From positions 310,001-374,000 of the forward strand of contig CAWCPX010000017.1 in NCBI GenBank assembly GCA_963797605.1: a DNA stretch of 64,000 bases, read 5' to 3'. The stretch comes from DASQPR01 sp963797605 (lineage in GTDB: Bacteria; Actinomycetota; Actinomycetes; Mycobacteriales; Micromonosporaceae). The notes beneath the pieces were generated by a model, which did no database searches, was not told the DNA's origin, and saw only the letters and a program-made list of their open reading frames with translations. Made by a program: the position numbers and the translations under genes. Below are positions 37,471 through 46,097 of the stretch, piece after piece. The stretch's first letter is position 1. Every line of letters begins with the position of its first letter.

Positions 37471-38829
37471 ATGGCTTCGGAGCGCACCGGCCCGATCACG
37501 TGGGCCCAGCAAGAATGGTTCGTTGATCTCGGTGCCGACGAGGAAACTCCCTGGTCATTCGCTGCCAATTCGAGTGCCGAGTTTCCGGGATATCGACTTG
37601 ATGTCGCGACCGTACTCGAGGCGCTACGCGACGTCGTCGGCCGCCACGAAGGCCTCCGTACGCTAATCGAACGCGATGCTGACGGCCAGCGAATGCAAAC
37701 CGTTTGCACGGTCGACGGGCTTCCCGACGTCGTCCGCGTGATCGCCGACGGACCGGCCGCTGACGAGGCCATGACGATCGCCACCACGACGGCGTTCGCG
37801 CTCGCGAAGCAGTGGCCGGTGAGTTTCGTCCTCCGCACGGACGGTGCCGCGGTCACGCGGATCGGCGTCGTGATCGATCACGTCGCCGTCGACGCGTGGG
37901 GCTGGAAGGTGCTCGCCGGCGACCTGGCGACCGCGTTGCGCGCACGCGAGCGCGGCGAGGTTCCGTTCGCCGCCGCCCCTGCGGTCGAGCAGCCGCTGGC
38001 ATCGGCCGAGTGGGAGCGGAGCCCCGACGGAGCCCGTCACGCCCGGCGCGCCGAGGCCTTCTGGCGCCGCCAGTTCGAGACGCTTCGCGACGGGCTCGAC
38101 GGCTGGACATCCACGTGCGGCGCGCCTCCGGCCGAGCCGATTCTCCGCTCCTACCGGCTGGCATCGGCCGCGACCGCGATCGCCGCCGAAGACGTTTCCG
38201 CAGCCAGTGGCATCCGACCGGCGGCTCTTTATCTGCTGGCATTCGCGTCCGCGATCGCCGAGGTCGAAGGCGCCGACGTGGTCGGCGTGCACGCGCTGAC
38301 AGCCAACCGGCTCACGACAGGCACCCAGATCTCGGTCCGCAAGGCCGTGATGCCGGCGCCGATCGTCGTGCCGCGCGCGGCGGCCGGCACGTTCGCCGAC
38401 CGGCTTCGGGATGCCGCGCATCAGCAGATGGAGGGCTTCCGCTTCGCCAATGTCGATCCGTATTGGGTCGCGGCGCTCCGGCGGGAGGTCCTCGGTGGCC
38501 CGGGCGGCACCGGCGCGACCGCGGCCCGATTCAACTTCCTCGACAACTCGGTCGTGCCCGCCGACGTCAACGACACCTCACTCGGCGGCGAAGGCATCCG
38601 GTTCACCGATCCGGCGATCCAGGGCCGAGTCACCGCCGACCCACCGCGCCCCGGCGGGTCTCGTTACATCCTCTCGGTCCAGCATCAGCCGGCCGGCGCA
38701 CTCCTGACCCTCGCCTGCCACGAGGACACCGCCTGGAACCCCGTCGCCGCCGACATGCTCCGGCACATCGAAGCCCAGATGGTGTGGGCGGCGGCCGGAT
38801 ATCTCGGCGCGGCGCCGGCATTGCGATGA
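37471..38829 (+). CDS. Free-standing NRPS condensation domain
   Basis: A 452-residue protein matching one condensation domain from end to end: ITWAQQEWFVDLG (the C1-like start), DVVGRHEGLRTLIERD (C2, RHExLRT), VVIDHVAVDAWGWKVL (C3) and FNFLDNSVVPAD further on. In the C3 motif HHxxxDG the second, catalytic His and the Asp are kept, while the first His is Asp (DHVAVDAW). It should join an acyl or aminoacyl donor to the amino acid held on the next protein's carrier. There is no fused carrier, so donor and acceptor must dock in trans. It is 63 bp ahead of the adenylation-carrier gene on the same strand. Confidence 0.85.
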   Translation: MASERTGPITWAQQEWFVDLGADEETPWSFAANSSAEFPGYRLDVATVLEALRDVVGRHEGLRTLIERDADGQRMQTVCTVDGLPDVVRVIADGPAADEAMTIATTTAFALAKQWPVSFVLRTDGAAVTRIGVVIDHVAVDAWGWKVLAGDLATALRARERGEVPFAAAPAVEQPLASAEWERSPDGARHARRAEAFWRRQFETLRDGLDGWTSTCGAPPAEPILRSYRLASAATAIAAEDVSAASGIRPAALYLLAFASAIAEVEGADVVGVHALTANRLTTGTQISVRKAVMPAPIVVPRAAAGTFADRLRDAAHQQMEGFRFANVDPYWVAALRREVLGGPGGTGATAARFNFLDNSVVPADVNDTSLGGEGIRFTDPAIQGRVTADPPRPGGSRYILSVQHQPAGALLTLACHEDTAWNPVAADMLRHIEAQMVWAAAGYLGAAPALR

Positions 38830-38892
38830 CGCCGGGTTTCCGCGACTCCACTCTTCACGCCGACAGGTCTTCACGCCGACAGGGATGCCGCC

Positions 38893-40707
38893 ATGCCACG
38901 AACTGACTCGCAGGTTATCGACGCCGACACGGTGCCCGCCGATTGGTCCACCGGACCGCAGCGCACGGTTCCCGACATCACGCTGCTCGAACTGTTCGGC
39001 CGATGGGTCGTGTCCGCGCCGCATGCCGTGGCCGTGAGCAGTGGTGGTCGCACGCTGACGTATCGCGAACTCGACGAGGCCTCGACGGCGGCGGCCGCCC
39101 TGCTGTCAGGCGGTGGCGTGCAGCGGCGGTCACGCGTCGGCGTACTCGTGGAGCGATCGGTTGATCTCGTTGTCGGCCTGCTCGCGGTGTGGAAGGCCGG
39201 CTGCGTCTACCTGCCGCTCGACATCGATCATCCGGCCGAGCGCCTGGGTTATTTCGTCGCCGATGCCGGCGCCGCCGCCGTGCTGACCAGGCGGGCGCTG
39301 GCCGATCGGGTCCCGGCCGGGCAAGCCGTGATGATCGCGCTCGACGACGAACCGGGCGGCACGCACGCCCCACGCCGGCCGGTGCCGGAAGACGCCGCCT
39401 ATCTGATCTACACGTCCGGCTCGACCGGGCACCCGAAGGCCGTCGAAGTCGAACACCGCTCGCTGGTCAACGTCATCGGCGAACTCGAACGCGCCCTCCG
39501 CGTGAGCCCGGCCGACCACTGGCTCACGATGGCGCCGGCCACGTTCGACATCTCGCTGGCTGAGCTGTGCGTGCCGCTCGCGACCGGTGGGCGGGTGACC
39601 GTCACGTCGCACGCCGAGGTGCGGGACGCGGCCCGGCTCGTGCGCCTGATCGCGGGCGGCGGCGTCACCCGGATGCAGGCCGTGCCGTCGCAATGGCAGG
39701 CGCTCGTCGACGCGGGCCTGGAAGCGCCCGAGTTGTTCGGCATGACCGGCGGCGAGGCGCTGCCATCGCGGTTGGCCGCGGCGCTGACGAAACGTCTACA
39801 AGGGATTGTCAACGGGTACGGGCCGACGGAGACCACGATCCTCTCCACCCTGTGGCACGTCGACGCGGACGCGACCGAGCAGATCAGCATCGGTCGACCG
39901 ATCGCGAACACCCGTGTGTACGTGCTCCGCGACGGCGGCTCCGAGGCGGCCGTCGGCGAGCCGGGCGAGCTGTTCATCGCCGGCGCCGGGGTGGCTCGGG
40001 GCTACTGCGGCGACGACGAGCTGACGGCGGCGGCGTTCGGCCCCGATCCGCGCGGGTGTGATGGCGATCGGATGTACCGCACCGGTGACCGCTGCCGCTG
40101 GCGCACCGACGGCAACCTGGAATATCTCGGCCGGACCGACGGCCAGGTCAAGATCCGGGGGCAGCGTGTCGAACTCGGCGAGGTGGAGGCCGGGATCGAG
40201 ATGTTCGCCCCGGTCGGCGCCGCCGTCGCGGTCGTCCGCGAGCACGATCTGGTGGCGTTCGTGGTGCCCAGCGACCCGGCCGCGCCGCCCACCCCGGCGC
40301 AGGTCCGGGAGCACGCGGCCCGCACGCTCACGTCCGCGATGGCGCCCACCACCGTGATCGTGCTGGACGCGTTCCCGCTCACCGGAAACGGCAAGATCGA
40401 CCGGGACGCGCTGGCGACCGCTCCGGCGAGCCCGGCACCACCGGAGACGACCGCGGAGACGACCGCGGTGACGGGTGACGCGTTCACGACCGAGGTCTGC
40501 GCGCTGATCCAGGAGGTGCTGGGCGCCGAGCGGGTCGGGCCCGCCGACGACTTCTTCGATGTCGGCGGCCACTCCCTGGCGGTGATGCGGGTGGCCGCCG
40601 CGATCGCGCAGAAGTGGCAGGTCGAGGTCGCCTCGGACGTCTTCTACGACACCGAGACCGTCGCCGACCTCGCGGCGGCTGTGAACGCGCTCCGGGCGGC
40701 CCGGTGA
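38893..40707 (+). CDS. NRPS adenylation-thiolation (A-T) didomain
   Basis: A 604-residue loading module. The A domain (about 30-510) has all core motifs: LTYRELDEAS (A2), LIYTSGSTGHPKAVEVEH (A3), ATFDISLAELCVPL (A4), NGYGPTETTI (A5), GELFIAGAGVARGY (A6), YRTGDRCRW (A7), GRTDGQVKIRGQRVELGEVE (A8) and LTGNGKIDR (A10, with Lys). The T domain (about 530-600) has DDFFDVGGHSLAVMRV with the phosphopantetheine Ser at about 559. Reading the binding pocket against GrsA by eye gives Asp at position 235 and Ile, Ala, Gln, Gly, Thr, Gly, Ile, Leu at the next eight sites; I do not recognise that code. Asp235 suggests an alpha-amino acid. Its stop overlaps the MATE start (GTGA). Confidence 0.88.
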   Translation: MPRTDSQVIDADTVPADWSTGPQRTVPDITLLELFGRWVVSAPHAVAVSSGGRTLTYRELDEASTAAAALLSGGGVQRRSRVGVLVERSVDLVVGLLAVWKAGCVYLPLDIDHPAERLGYFVADAGAAAVLTRRALADRVPAGQAVMIALDDEPGGTHAPRRPVPEDAAYLIYTSGSTGHPKAVEVEHRSLVNVIGELERALRVSPADHWLTMAPATFDISLAELCVPLATGGRVTVTSHAEVRDAARLVRLIAGGGVTRMQAVPSQWQALVDAGLEAPELFGMTGGEALPSRLAAALTKRLQGIVNGYGPTETTILSTLWHVDADATEQISIGRPIANTRVYVLRDGGSEAAVGEPGELFIAGAGVARGYCGDDELTAAAFGPDPRGCDGDRMYRTGDRCRWRTDGNLEYLGRTDGQVKIRGQRVELGEVEAGIEMFAPVGAAVAVVREHDLVAFVVPSDPAAPPTPAQVREHAARTLTSAMAPTTVIVLDAFPLTGNGKIDRDALATAPASPAPPETTAETTAVTGDAFTTEVCALIQEVLGAERVGPADDFFDVGGHSLAVMRVAAAIAQKWQVEVASDVFYDTETVADLAAAVNALRAAR

Positions 40708-42062
40708 CCGCAGCCGTCGGCAGCCCCGAGGCGACCGTCGCCGACCGGGGACCGGGTCCGGGCTACCGCGAGATCGCCCGGCTCGCGACGCCGATCGCGC
40801 TGGCGAACGCGTTCGCGCTCGGTTCGCAGTGGGTGATCGTGGTGATCATCGGCCGGTTCGGCACCGACGCGCTCTACGTCCGCTCGCTTTACCTTCCGGT
40901 CTCGTTCATCCTCGCGGCGTTCCAGGTCGGCATCGACGTCAGCACGCTGGTCGCGGTCGCCCGATGCCGGGCCGGCGACGGCGATGATCCGCGTCATCTC
41001 GGCTCGGTCGTGCGCCCGATGCTGCTCGCCGGGACCGCCACGATCACGGTCGCCGCCGCCGCCGTCGCGGTGGGTGCTCGGGTACTCGGGTCCTTCGTCG
41101 GCGTCGACGGAGGCGCCGGCCACGCGTTCGTGCCGTTCGTACGCCTGATGTGCGCCGTCGTCGTGCTCGAGATCCCGTGCATGGTGCTCGCGGCGGCGCT
41201 TCGAGGCTGGGGCCGGGCGGGCGCCGCGTCGCTGGTCGCGGTGACGGTCATGGTGATCCAGGTCGCCGGGGTCGCGGTGCTCGGCGGGCCGTTCGGGCTC
41301 GGGGTGATGGCGTTGCCGTGGGCCGTCGCCGCGTCCGCGGTCGGTGGGGTGCTCCTCGCGGCCGCGTTGCTGCACCGATATCAGCTGCTGAGCGGCATCG
41401 CCTCCGAAGCGCGGCCGGGATCGCTCGTGCGGGCGTTCCGGAGGCTGGCTTCGGTGGGCGTACCCGTGGGCGGCACGTTCTTCGTGCTCTTTCTCGCCAA
41501 CGGCGCGACGCTACGGGTGCTGGGCCGGTTCGGCGCGACGGCCGTTTCCGGCTACGGGATCGCGAACACCACCCAGATCGTCGTTATCGTGCCGGCGATC
41601 GGGCTCGGCACCGCCGTCGCGATCCTGGTCAACCAGAGCACCGGCGCGACCGCGATCACCGCCACGGTGCGCCGGGGTGCCATGATCGCGGCCCTGCTCT
41701 ACGTGACACTCGGTGCGGCAATCCGGCTCGCGGCAGGTCCGATCGCGCGGCTCGCGGCACCCGACCCGGCCATCGCCACCGTCGCCGCCGCCTACCTGCG
41801 CGTCGTCGGGCCCACGCTCGCGTGCGTCGGCACGATGCTCACCGCGCTGACCGTGCTGGAACAGACCGGATCCGGGTTCGTCGCGCTGATCTTCAACGTC
41901 GGCTACTTCGCCACGAGCATCGGCGTCGGGGCCGCGCTCGCCTACCGATCCGGCGGCTACGGGCCGCTCTTCGACACGATGGCCGTCGCGAACGTCGTCG
42001 CGCTCGTCACAATCGCACCGATCGCCGTCCGCCGGATCCGCCGGCTGACCACGGCCAGGTAA
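40704..42062 (+). CDS. MATE-family exporter
   Basis: A 452-residue membrane protein with twelve predicted helices in two bundles, typical of MATE drug and metabolite/cation antiporters: LATPIALANAFALGSQWVIV in TM1, LYLPVSFILAAFQVGIDVS (the QVGID-like TM2-3 signature), GVPVGGTFFVLFLANGATL in TM7, and IGLGTAVAILVNQSTGA near TM8. It probably exports the product of the island. GTG 40704 overlaps the stop of the A-T gene, and the E1 alpha gene starts 8 bp after its stop, so it is locked into the operon. Intact frame. Confidence 0.87.
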   Translation: MTAAVGSPEATVADRGPGPGYREIARLATPIALANAFALGSQWVIVVIIGRFGTDALYVRSLYLPVSFILAAFQVGIDVSTLVAVARCRAGDGDDPRHLGSVVRPMLLAGTATITVAAAAVAVGARVLGSFVGVDGGAGHAFVPFVRLMCAVVVLEIPCMVLAAALRGWGRAGAASLVAVTVMVIQVAGVAVLGGPFGLGVMALPWAVAASAVGGVLLAAALLHRYQLLSGIASEARPGSLVRAFRRLASVGVPVGGTFFVLFLANGATLRVLGRFGATAVSGYGIANTTQIVVIVPAIGLGTAVAILVNQSTGATAITATVRRGAMIAALLYVTLGAAIRLAAGPIARLAAPDPAIATVAAAYLRVVGPTLACVGTMLTALTVLEQTGSGFVALIFNVGYFATSIGVGAALAYRSGGYGPLFDTMAVANVVALVTIAPIAVRRIRRLTTAR

Positions 42063-42070
42063 GGACACCC

Positions 42071-42976
42071 ATGGAGACGCTAGAGATGACTTCGGCCGTC
42101 TCCACGCTCGACCTCGCGAAGCTGCTGTTCATCCGCCATTTCGAGACCGCGTTGCTCGACCAGTTCGCGCTCGGCGGCCTGCACGGCACCACGCACACGT
42201 GCCTCGGCCAGGAGTACATCCCGGTCGCGCTGATGCCTCTGCTCACCGGCGATCACGTGTTCAGCAACCATCGGGGCCACGGCCATTACCTCGCCCGGTA
42301 CGACGATCCGGAAGGCCTCCTCGCCGAGATCATGGGGCGGGTCGGGGCGATCTGTGGCGGCGTCGGCGGCAGCCAGCACATCTGGCGCGACGACTACCTC
42401 TCGACCGGCGTGCAGGGGCAGAGCGTGCCGGTCGCGGCCGGGGTGGCGCTGCATTTCCAGCGGACCCGGCAGGAGCGCGCGGCGGTCGCGTTCATCGGTG
42501 ACGGCACCTGGGGCGAGGGCGCGGTCTACGAAGGACTCAACATCGCCGCGCTGTGGCGGCTGCCGCTTATCGTGATCGTCGAGAACAACGGCATCGCCCA
42601 GTCGACCGAGACGGCGCGGCAGTTGGCCGGCACGATCGCCGGTCGGGTGGCGGGTTTCGGCATCGACTACCGGCTCGTGGAGACCGACGACATCCCGGCC
42701 ATCCGAGCCGACCTGACCGAGCCGATCGCACGCGTACGCGACGGTGCCGGGCCACTGGTCGTCGAGTTCGCGACGAGACGGCTCGGACCCCACAGCAAGG
42801 GCGACGATTCCCGATCGGCGGCGGACATCGCGGCGATCACGGCGGCGGACTGGTACCCGCGGCTGCGCGCGGCTGACCCGGACGCGTTCGACCGCGCCGA
42901 CGAGGAGCAACGGCAACGGATGCGGCTCGTGTTGCTCGATGTGCAATCACGACCGCTGTCCGGCGGTGGGGCGTGA
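42071..42976 (+). CDS. 2-oxoacid dehydrogenase-like E1 alpha subunit
   Basis: A 301-residue thiamine-diphosphate E1 alpha subunit. The ThDP motif is FIGDGTWGEGAVYEGLNIAA then IVENNGIAQ (GDG...N; about residues 142-174). Other signatures are GLHGTTHTCLGQEYIPVAL, FSNHRGHGHYLARYDD and GRVGAICGGVGGSQHI. This subgroup is close to acetoin and pyruvate dehydrogenase E1 alpha, but shorter at the C-terminus. It binds a 2-oxoacid or ketose and forms the ThDP-bound C2 or acyl adduct. The ATG at 42071 follows AAGGA; the stop overlaps the E1 beta start. Confidence 0.88.
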   Translation: METLEMTSAVSTLDLAKLLFIRHFETALLDQFALGGLHGTTHTCLGQEYIPVALMPLLTGDHVFSNHRGHGHYLARYDDPEGLLAEIMGRVGAICGGVGGSQHIWRDDYLSTGVQGQSVPVAAGVALHFQRTRQERAAVAFIGDGTWGEGAVYEGLNIAALWRLPLIVIVENNGIAQSTETARQLAGTIAGRVAGFGIDYRLVETDDIPAIRADLTEPIARVRDGAGPLVVEFATRRLGPHSKGDDSRSAADIAAITAADWYPRLRAADPDAFDRADEEQRQRMRLVLLDVQSRPLSGGGA

Positions 42977-43965
42977 CTCCGGCCCGCGTGGCCGACGATC
43001 TCAACGGCGCCCTGCATCGGCTGCTCGAGACCGACCCGTCCGCGTACCTGCTCGGGGAGGACGTGGCCGACCCGTACGGCGGTGCCTTCAAGGTCACGAG
43101 GGGGCTGTCCACCCGATTCCCCGACCGCGTCCGCGCGACGCCGATCAGCGAGGCCGGGTTCACCGGCGTCGGCTGCGGTCTGGCGCTCGCCGGGAACACG
43201 GTCATCGTCGAGATCATGTTCGCCGACTTCCTGCTGCTGGCGCTCGACCAGATCGTCAACTTCGCCGCGAAGTCCGTCAGCATGTACGGGCGTACGCTGC
43301 CGATGCGTTTGATCGTGCGATGCCCCAGCGGTGGCCGGCGGGGCTACGGCGCGACGCACAGCCAGAGCCCGCAGAAGCACCTCATCGGCGTGCCGGACCT
43401 CGCGATCTACGAAATGTCGCCGCTGCATCCGAACGCCGACGTCTTCGCCGCGATGGTCGCCGAGGCGCGGCCGTGCGTGTTCGTCGAGGACAAGGCGCTC
43501 TACACCGAACGCGTACCCGTCGGCGCGGATGTCGACGACCTGTTCCGTTTCGACTTCGTCGACGCCGCCCGCAATTACGCCCGGGTCTACGCCGACGACG
43601 CCGCCGACCACGTGATCCTGTGCCCCGGCGGCATGCTCGGGCGCGCGAAGGCGGCGGCGCGGCGACTGCTGCTCGACGACGAACAGACCTGCCAGATCGT
43701 GGTGCCGTCGCGGCTCTACCCGTTCGACCTGGAGCCGTTGCTGCCGCTGCTGGCGCGGGCCGGACGCGTCAGCATCATCGAGGAGAGCACCGCCGGCGGC
43801 ACGTGGGGCGCGCAGGTCGCGACGCAGATCTACGCCGCGATGTGGGGCCGGCTGCGGCACCCGATCGCGCTGATCAGCTCGACCGACGCCATCATCCCGG
43901 CCGCGACGCACCTCGAAGACCGCGTGATCGTCGGCGAACACGACATCTACCGAGCGCTCGCATGA
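42973..43965 (+). CDS. 2-oxoacid dehydrogenase-like E1 beta subunit
   Basis: A 330-residue E1 beta subunit: transketolase pyrimidine-binding domain (YLLGEDVADPYGGAFKVTRG, TPISEAGFTGVGCGLALAG, VEIMFADFLLLALDQIVNFA, RCPSGGRRGYGATHSQS) and a C-terminal transketolase domain (ESTAGGTWGAQVATQIYA). Together with E1 alpha it forms the heterotetrameric decarboxylase or transferase. GTG at 42973 overlaps the E1 alpha stop, and its own stop overlaps the acyl-CoA dehydrogenase ATG; the equimolar coupling supports a complex. The partner E2 is on the other strand at 36.2-37.3 kb. Confidence 0.88.
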   Translation: MTPARVADDLNGALHRLLETDPSAYLLGEDVADPYGGAFKVTRGLSTRFPDRVRATPISEAGFTGVGCGLALAGNTVIVEIMFADFLLLALDQIVNFAAKSVSMYGRTLPMRLIVRCPSGGRRGYGATHSQSPQKHLIGVPDLAIYEMSPLHPNADVFAAMVAEARPCVFVEDKALYTERVPVGADVDDLFRFDFVDAARNYARVYADDAADHVILCPGGMLGRAKAAARRLLLDDEQTCQIVVPSRLYPFDLEPLLPLLARAGRVSIIEESTAGGTWGAQVATQIYAAMWGRLRHPIALISSTDAIIPAATHLEDRVIVGEHDIYRALA

Positions 43966-45107
43966 GGGACAACATTCTGGACGCCGATCATCGGGATTTC
44001 CGCGACCTGGTGCGCGCGTTCGTGCAGCGGGAGGTGATTCCGCACTACCCCGCGTGGGAGGCGGCCGGGCAGGTCAGTCGGGAGGTGTGGCTCGCCGCCG
44101 GTCGCGCCGGGCTGCTCGGTCTGGACATGCCGGCGGAATTCGGCGGTGGCGAGACCGACGACTACCGGTTCGCCGCGCTGGTCACCGAGGAGCTGGCTCG
44201 CACCGGCACGGCGGGGCTCGGAATCCCGCTGCACAACGACATCATCGGCCCGTACCTCACCCGCCTGGCCACCGAGGAGCAGCGCAAACGGTGGCTGCCC
44301 GGGTTCTGTTCGGGCGAACTCGTGACCGCGATCGCGATGACCGAACCCGACGCGGGCAGCGACCTCGCCGGGGTACGAGCGTCGGCCGTGCGCGACGGCG
44401 ACGACTACGTGCTCACCGGCTCGAAGACGCTGATCAGCAACGCCGTACTGGCCGATGTCGTGATCGTCGCCGCGGTGACGGATCCGGCGAAACGCACGCG
44501 CGGCCGCCTGAGCCTGCTCGTGGTCGAGCGCGGCATGCCCGGGTTCCAACGAGGCACGCCGTTGCGCAAGATCGGCTTGCACGCGCAAGACACGGCAGAG
44601 CTTTTCTTCGACGCGGTACGCGTCCCGGCGACGAACCTGCTCGGCACCGCGGGCGGCGGCTGGCAGGCCCTGATGGCACACCTGCCCCGCGAGCGACTGA
44701 GCATCGCCGTCGCCGCCGTGGCCGCAGCCGAATCGGTGCTGGCCGGGACGGTGTCGCACTGCCGGAACCGTGTCGCCTTCGGTCAATCTCTTGGCGCGTT
44801 TCAGCACGTGCGCTTCGAGTTGGCGGAGATGTCGACCGAGGTCGAGGTGGCGCGCACGTTCGTGGACCAGTGCGTGCTGGACCACGTGGCCGGGCGCCTC
44901 GACGAGGTTGGCGCGGCGCGGGCGAAGTGGTGGGCCACCGACATGCAGCGGCGCGTGATCGACCGGTGTCTACAACTACACGGAGGGTATGGCTACCTGC
45001 GCGAATATCCGGTGGCCCGCGCCTACGTCGACACCCGCATGATGCCCCTGTATGGCGGCACCAACGAGATCATGAAGGAGATCATCGGGCGGTCGCTGGG
45101 CCTGTGA
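43962..45107 (+). CDS. Acyl-CoA (acyl-carrier) dehydrogenase
   Basis: A 381-residue flavoprotein of the acyl-CoA dehydrogenase family: AGLLGLDMPAEFGGGETDDY at the N-terminal helical domain, VTAIAMTEPDAGSDLAGVRA (FAD-binding loop), VLTGSKTLISNAVLADVVIV, and the C-terminal LHGGYGYLREYPVARAYVD with YGGTNEIMKEIIGRSLGL. The YEG glutamate base of short-chain enzymes reads YGG here; in long-chain and isovaleryl types the base sits in another helix, perhaps Glu in AAAESVLAGT. In NRPS clusters such enzymes often desaturate carrier-bound aminoacyl or acyl groups, so that role is inferred. It ends the coupled run of genes. Confidence 0.87.
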   Translation: MRDNILDADHRDFRDLVRAFVQREVIPHYPAWEAAGQVSREVWLAAGRAGLLGLDMPAEFGGGETDDYRFAALVTEELARTGTAGLGIPLHNDIIGPYLTRLATEEQRKRWLPGFCSGELVTAIAMTEPDAGSDLAGVRASAVRDGDDYVLTGSKTLISNAVLADVVIVAAVTDPAKRTRGRLSLLVVERGMPGFQRGTPLRKIGLHAQDTAELFFDAVRVPATNLLGTAGGGWQALMAHLPRERLSIAVAAVAAAESVLAGTVSHCRNRVAFGQSLGAFQHVRFELAEMSTEVEVARTFVDQCVLDHVAGRLDEVGAARAKWWATDMQRRVIDRCLQLHGGYGYLREYPVARAYVDTRMMPLYGGTNEIMKEIIGRSLGL

Positions 45108-45145
45108 CCGGGCGATCCTCGCCGGCCGGTTGCTACCCTCGTGTG

Positions 45146-45571
45146 ATGGACCAGCAGCAGCTAGCGAACCTCGCGCACCTGCGCCGCGCCCGGGACCTGG
45201 TCGATCGCGACTACGCGCGGCCGCTCGACGTGCCGGCGATGGCCCGCCGCGCGCTGATGTCGCCGGGACACTTCTCCCGGGAGTTCCGGGCGGCGTACGG
45301 CGAAACCCCGTACAGCTACCTGATGACCCGCCGCGTCGAGCGCGCGATGACGCTGCTGCGCACGGGCATGAGCGTGACCGACGCGTGCATGGAGGTCGGC
45401 TGCACCTCGCTCGGATCGTTCAGCTCCCGGTTCACCGAACTCGTGGGCATGACCCCGAGCGCCTACCGAGCCCGCGAGCACGACGCCGTGCGAGCGATGC
45501 CGTCATGCGTTGCCAAGATCCGCACCCGACCGGTCAGGATTCGAGAAGCGGCACCCGCCGTCGCCGTCTAG
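45146..45571 (+). CDS. Short AraC-family regulator
   Basis: A 141-residue protein consisting almost only of the AraC DNA-binding domain: LDVPAMARRALMSPGHFSRE (first HTH), FRAAYGETPYSYLMTRRVER, and MSVTDACMEVGCTSLGSFSS (second HTH) then ELVGMTPSAYRARE. No ligand-binding domain is present. The ATG at 45146 lies 38 bp after the acyl-CoA dehydrogenase stop on the same strand. It may belong to the island as its regulator, or pair with the VOC gene that follows 10 bp later, as AraC-VOC pairs are common in actinobacteria. Confidence 0.85.
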   Translation: MDQQQLANLAHLRRARDLVDRDYARPLDVPAMARRALMSPGHFSREFRAAYGETPYSYLMTRRVERAMTLLRTGMSVTDACMEVGCTSLGSFSSRFTELVGMTPSAYRAREHDAVRAMPSCVAKIRTRPVRIREAAPAVAV

Positions 45572-45581
45572 CGTTGGGCGC

Positions 45582-45992
45582 ATGACCATTTCGCTGCAGT
45601 ACTGCCACGTCACCGTGAACGATGTCGATGAAGCGATCGCGTTCTACCGGGACGCGCTCGGCCTCGAACCTCGCAACGACGTCGCGTCCGACGGCTTCCG
45701 CTGGGTCACGCTCGGCACGTCGGGGCAGCAGGACTTGGAGATCGTGCTCTCCGAACCGCACGCCGGCCGCTCCCAGGCCGACGGCGACGCGTTGCAAGAA
45801 CTTCTGACCAAGGGCGTTCTGCCGAGTACGGTTTTCCGCACCGACGATCTCGACGCGACGTTCGAGAAGGTGCGGGCGTCAGGTGCCGAGGTTTTGCAGG
45901 AGCCGATCGACCAGCCGTGGGGCCCGAGAGACTGCGCGTTCCGCGACCCGTCTGGCAACACCGTACGTATCGCCCAGGCCCCGAAGCGGTAG
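45582..45992 (+). CDS. VOC-family (glyoxalase/bleomycin-resistance fold) protein
   Basis: A 136-residue protein with two beta-alpha-beta-beta-beta modules: LQYCHVTVNDVDEAIAFYRD, LGLEPRNDVASDGFRWVTLG, then STVFRTDDLDATFEKVRASG and DCAFRDPSGNTVRIAQ. Possible metal ligands are His in YCHV, Glu in LEIVL and the acid near the end. It could bind or detoxify a small molecule; next to an AraC regulator and an exporter-bearing island a self-resistance role is possible but unproven. Ends just before a perfect 26-bp palindrome. Confidence 0.85.
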   Translation: MTISLQYCHVTVNDVDEAIAFYRDALGLEPRNDVASDGFRWVTLGTSGQQDLEIVLSEPHAGRSQADGDALQELLTKGVLPSTVFRTDDLDATFEKVRASGAEVLQEPIDQPWGPRDCAFRDPSGNTVRIAQAPKR

Positions 45993-45996
45993 CGGT

Positions 45997-46022
45997 CCGC
46001 CAAGATCCGCGGATCTTGGCGG
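45997..46022. terminator. 26-bp perfect palindrome terminator
   Basis: CCGCCAAGATCC-GCGGATCTTGGCGG is fully self-complementary (45997-46022) and lies 4 bp after the VOC stop, facing the convergent glycosylase gene 75 bp away. A 15-bp part of it, GATCCGCGGATCTTG, recurs at 46065-46079. Confidence 0.85.
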
Positions 46023-46097
46023 ATACCGGGCTCTCCCGGCTCACGAGACCCCGATACGTGACATGATCCGCGGATCTTGCCGGGCCCGACAGACGGA

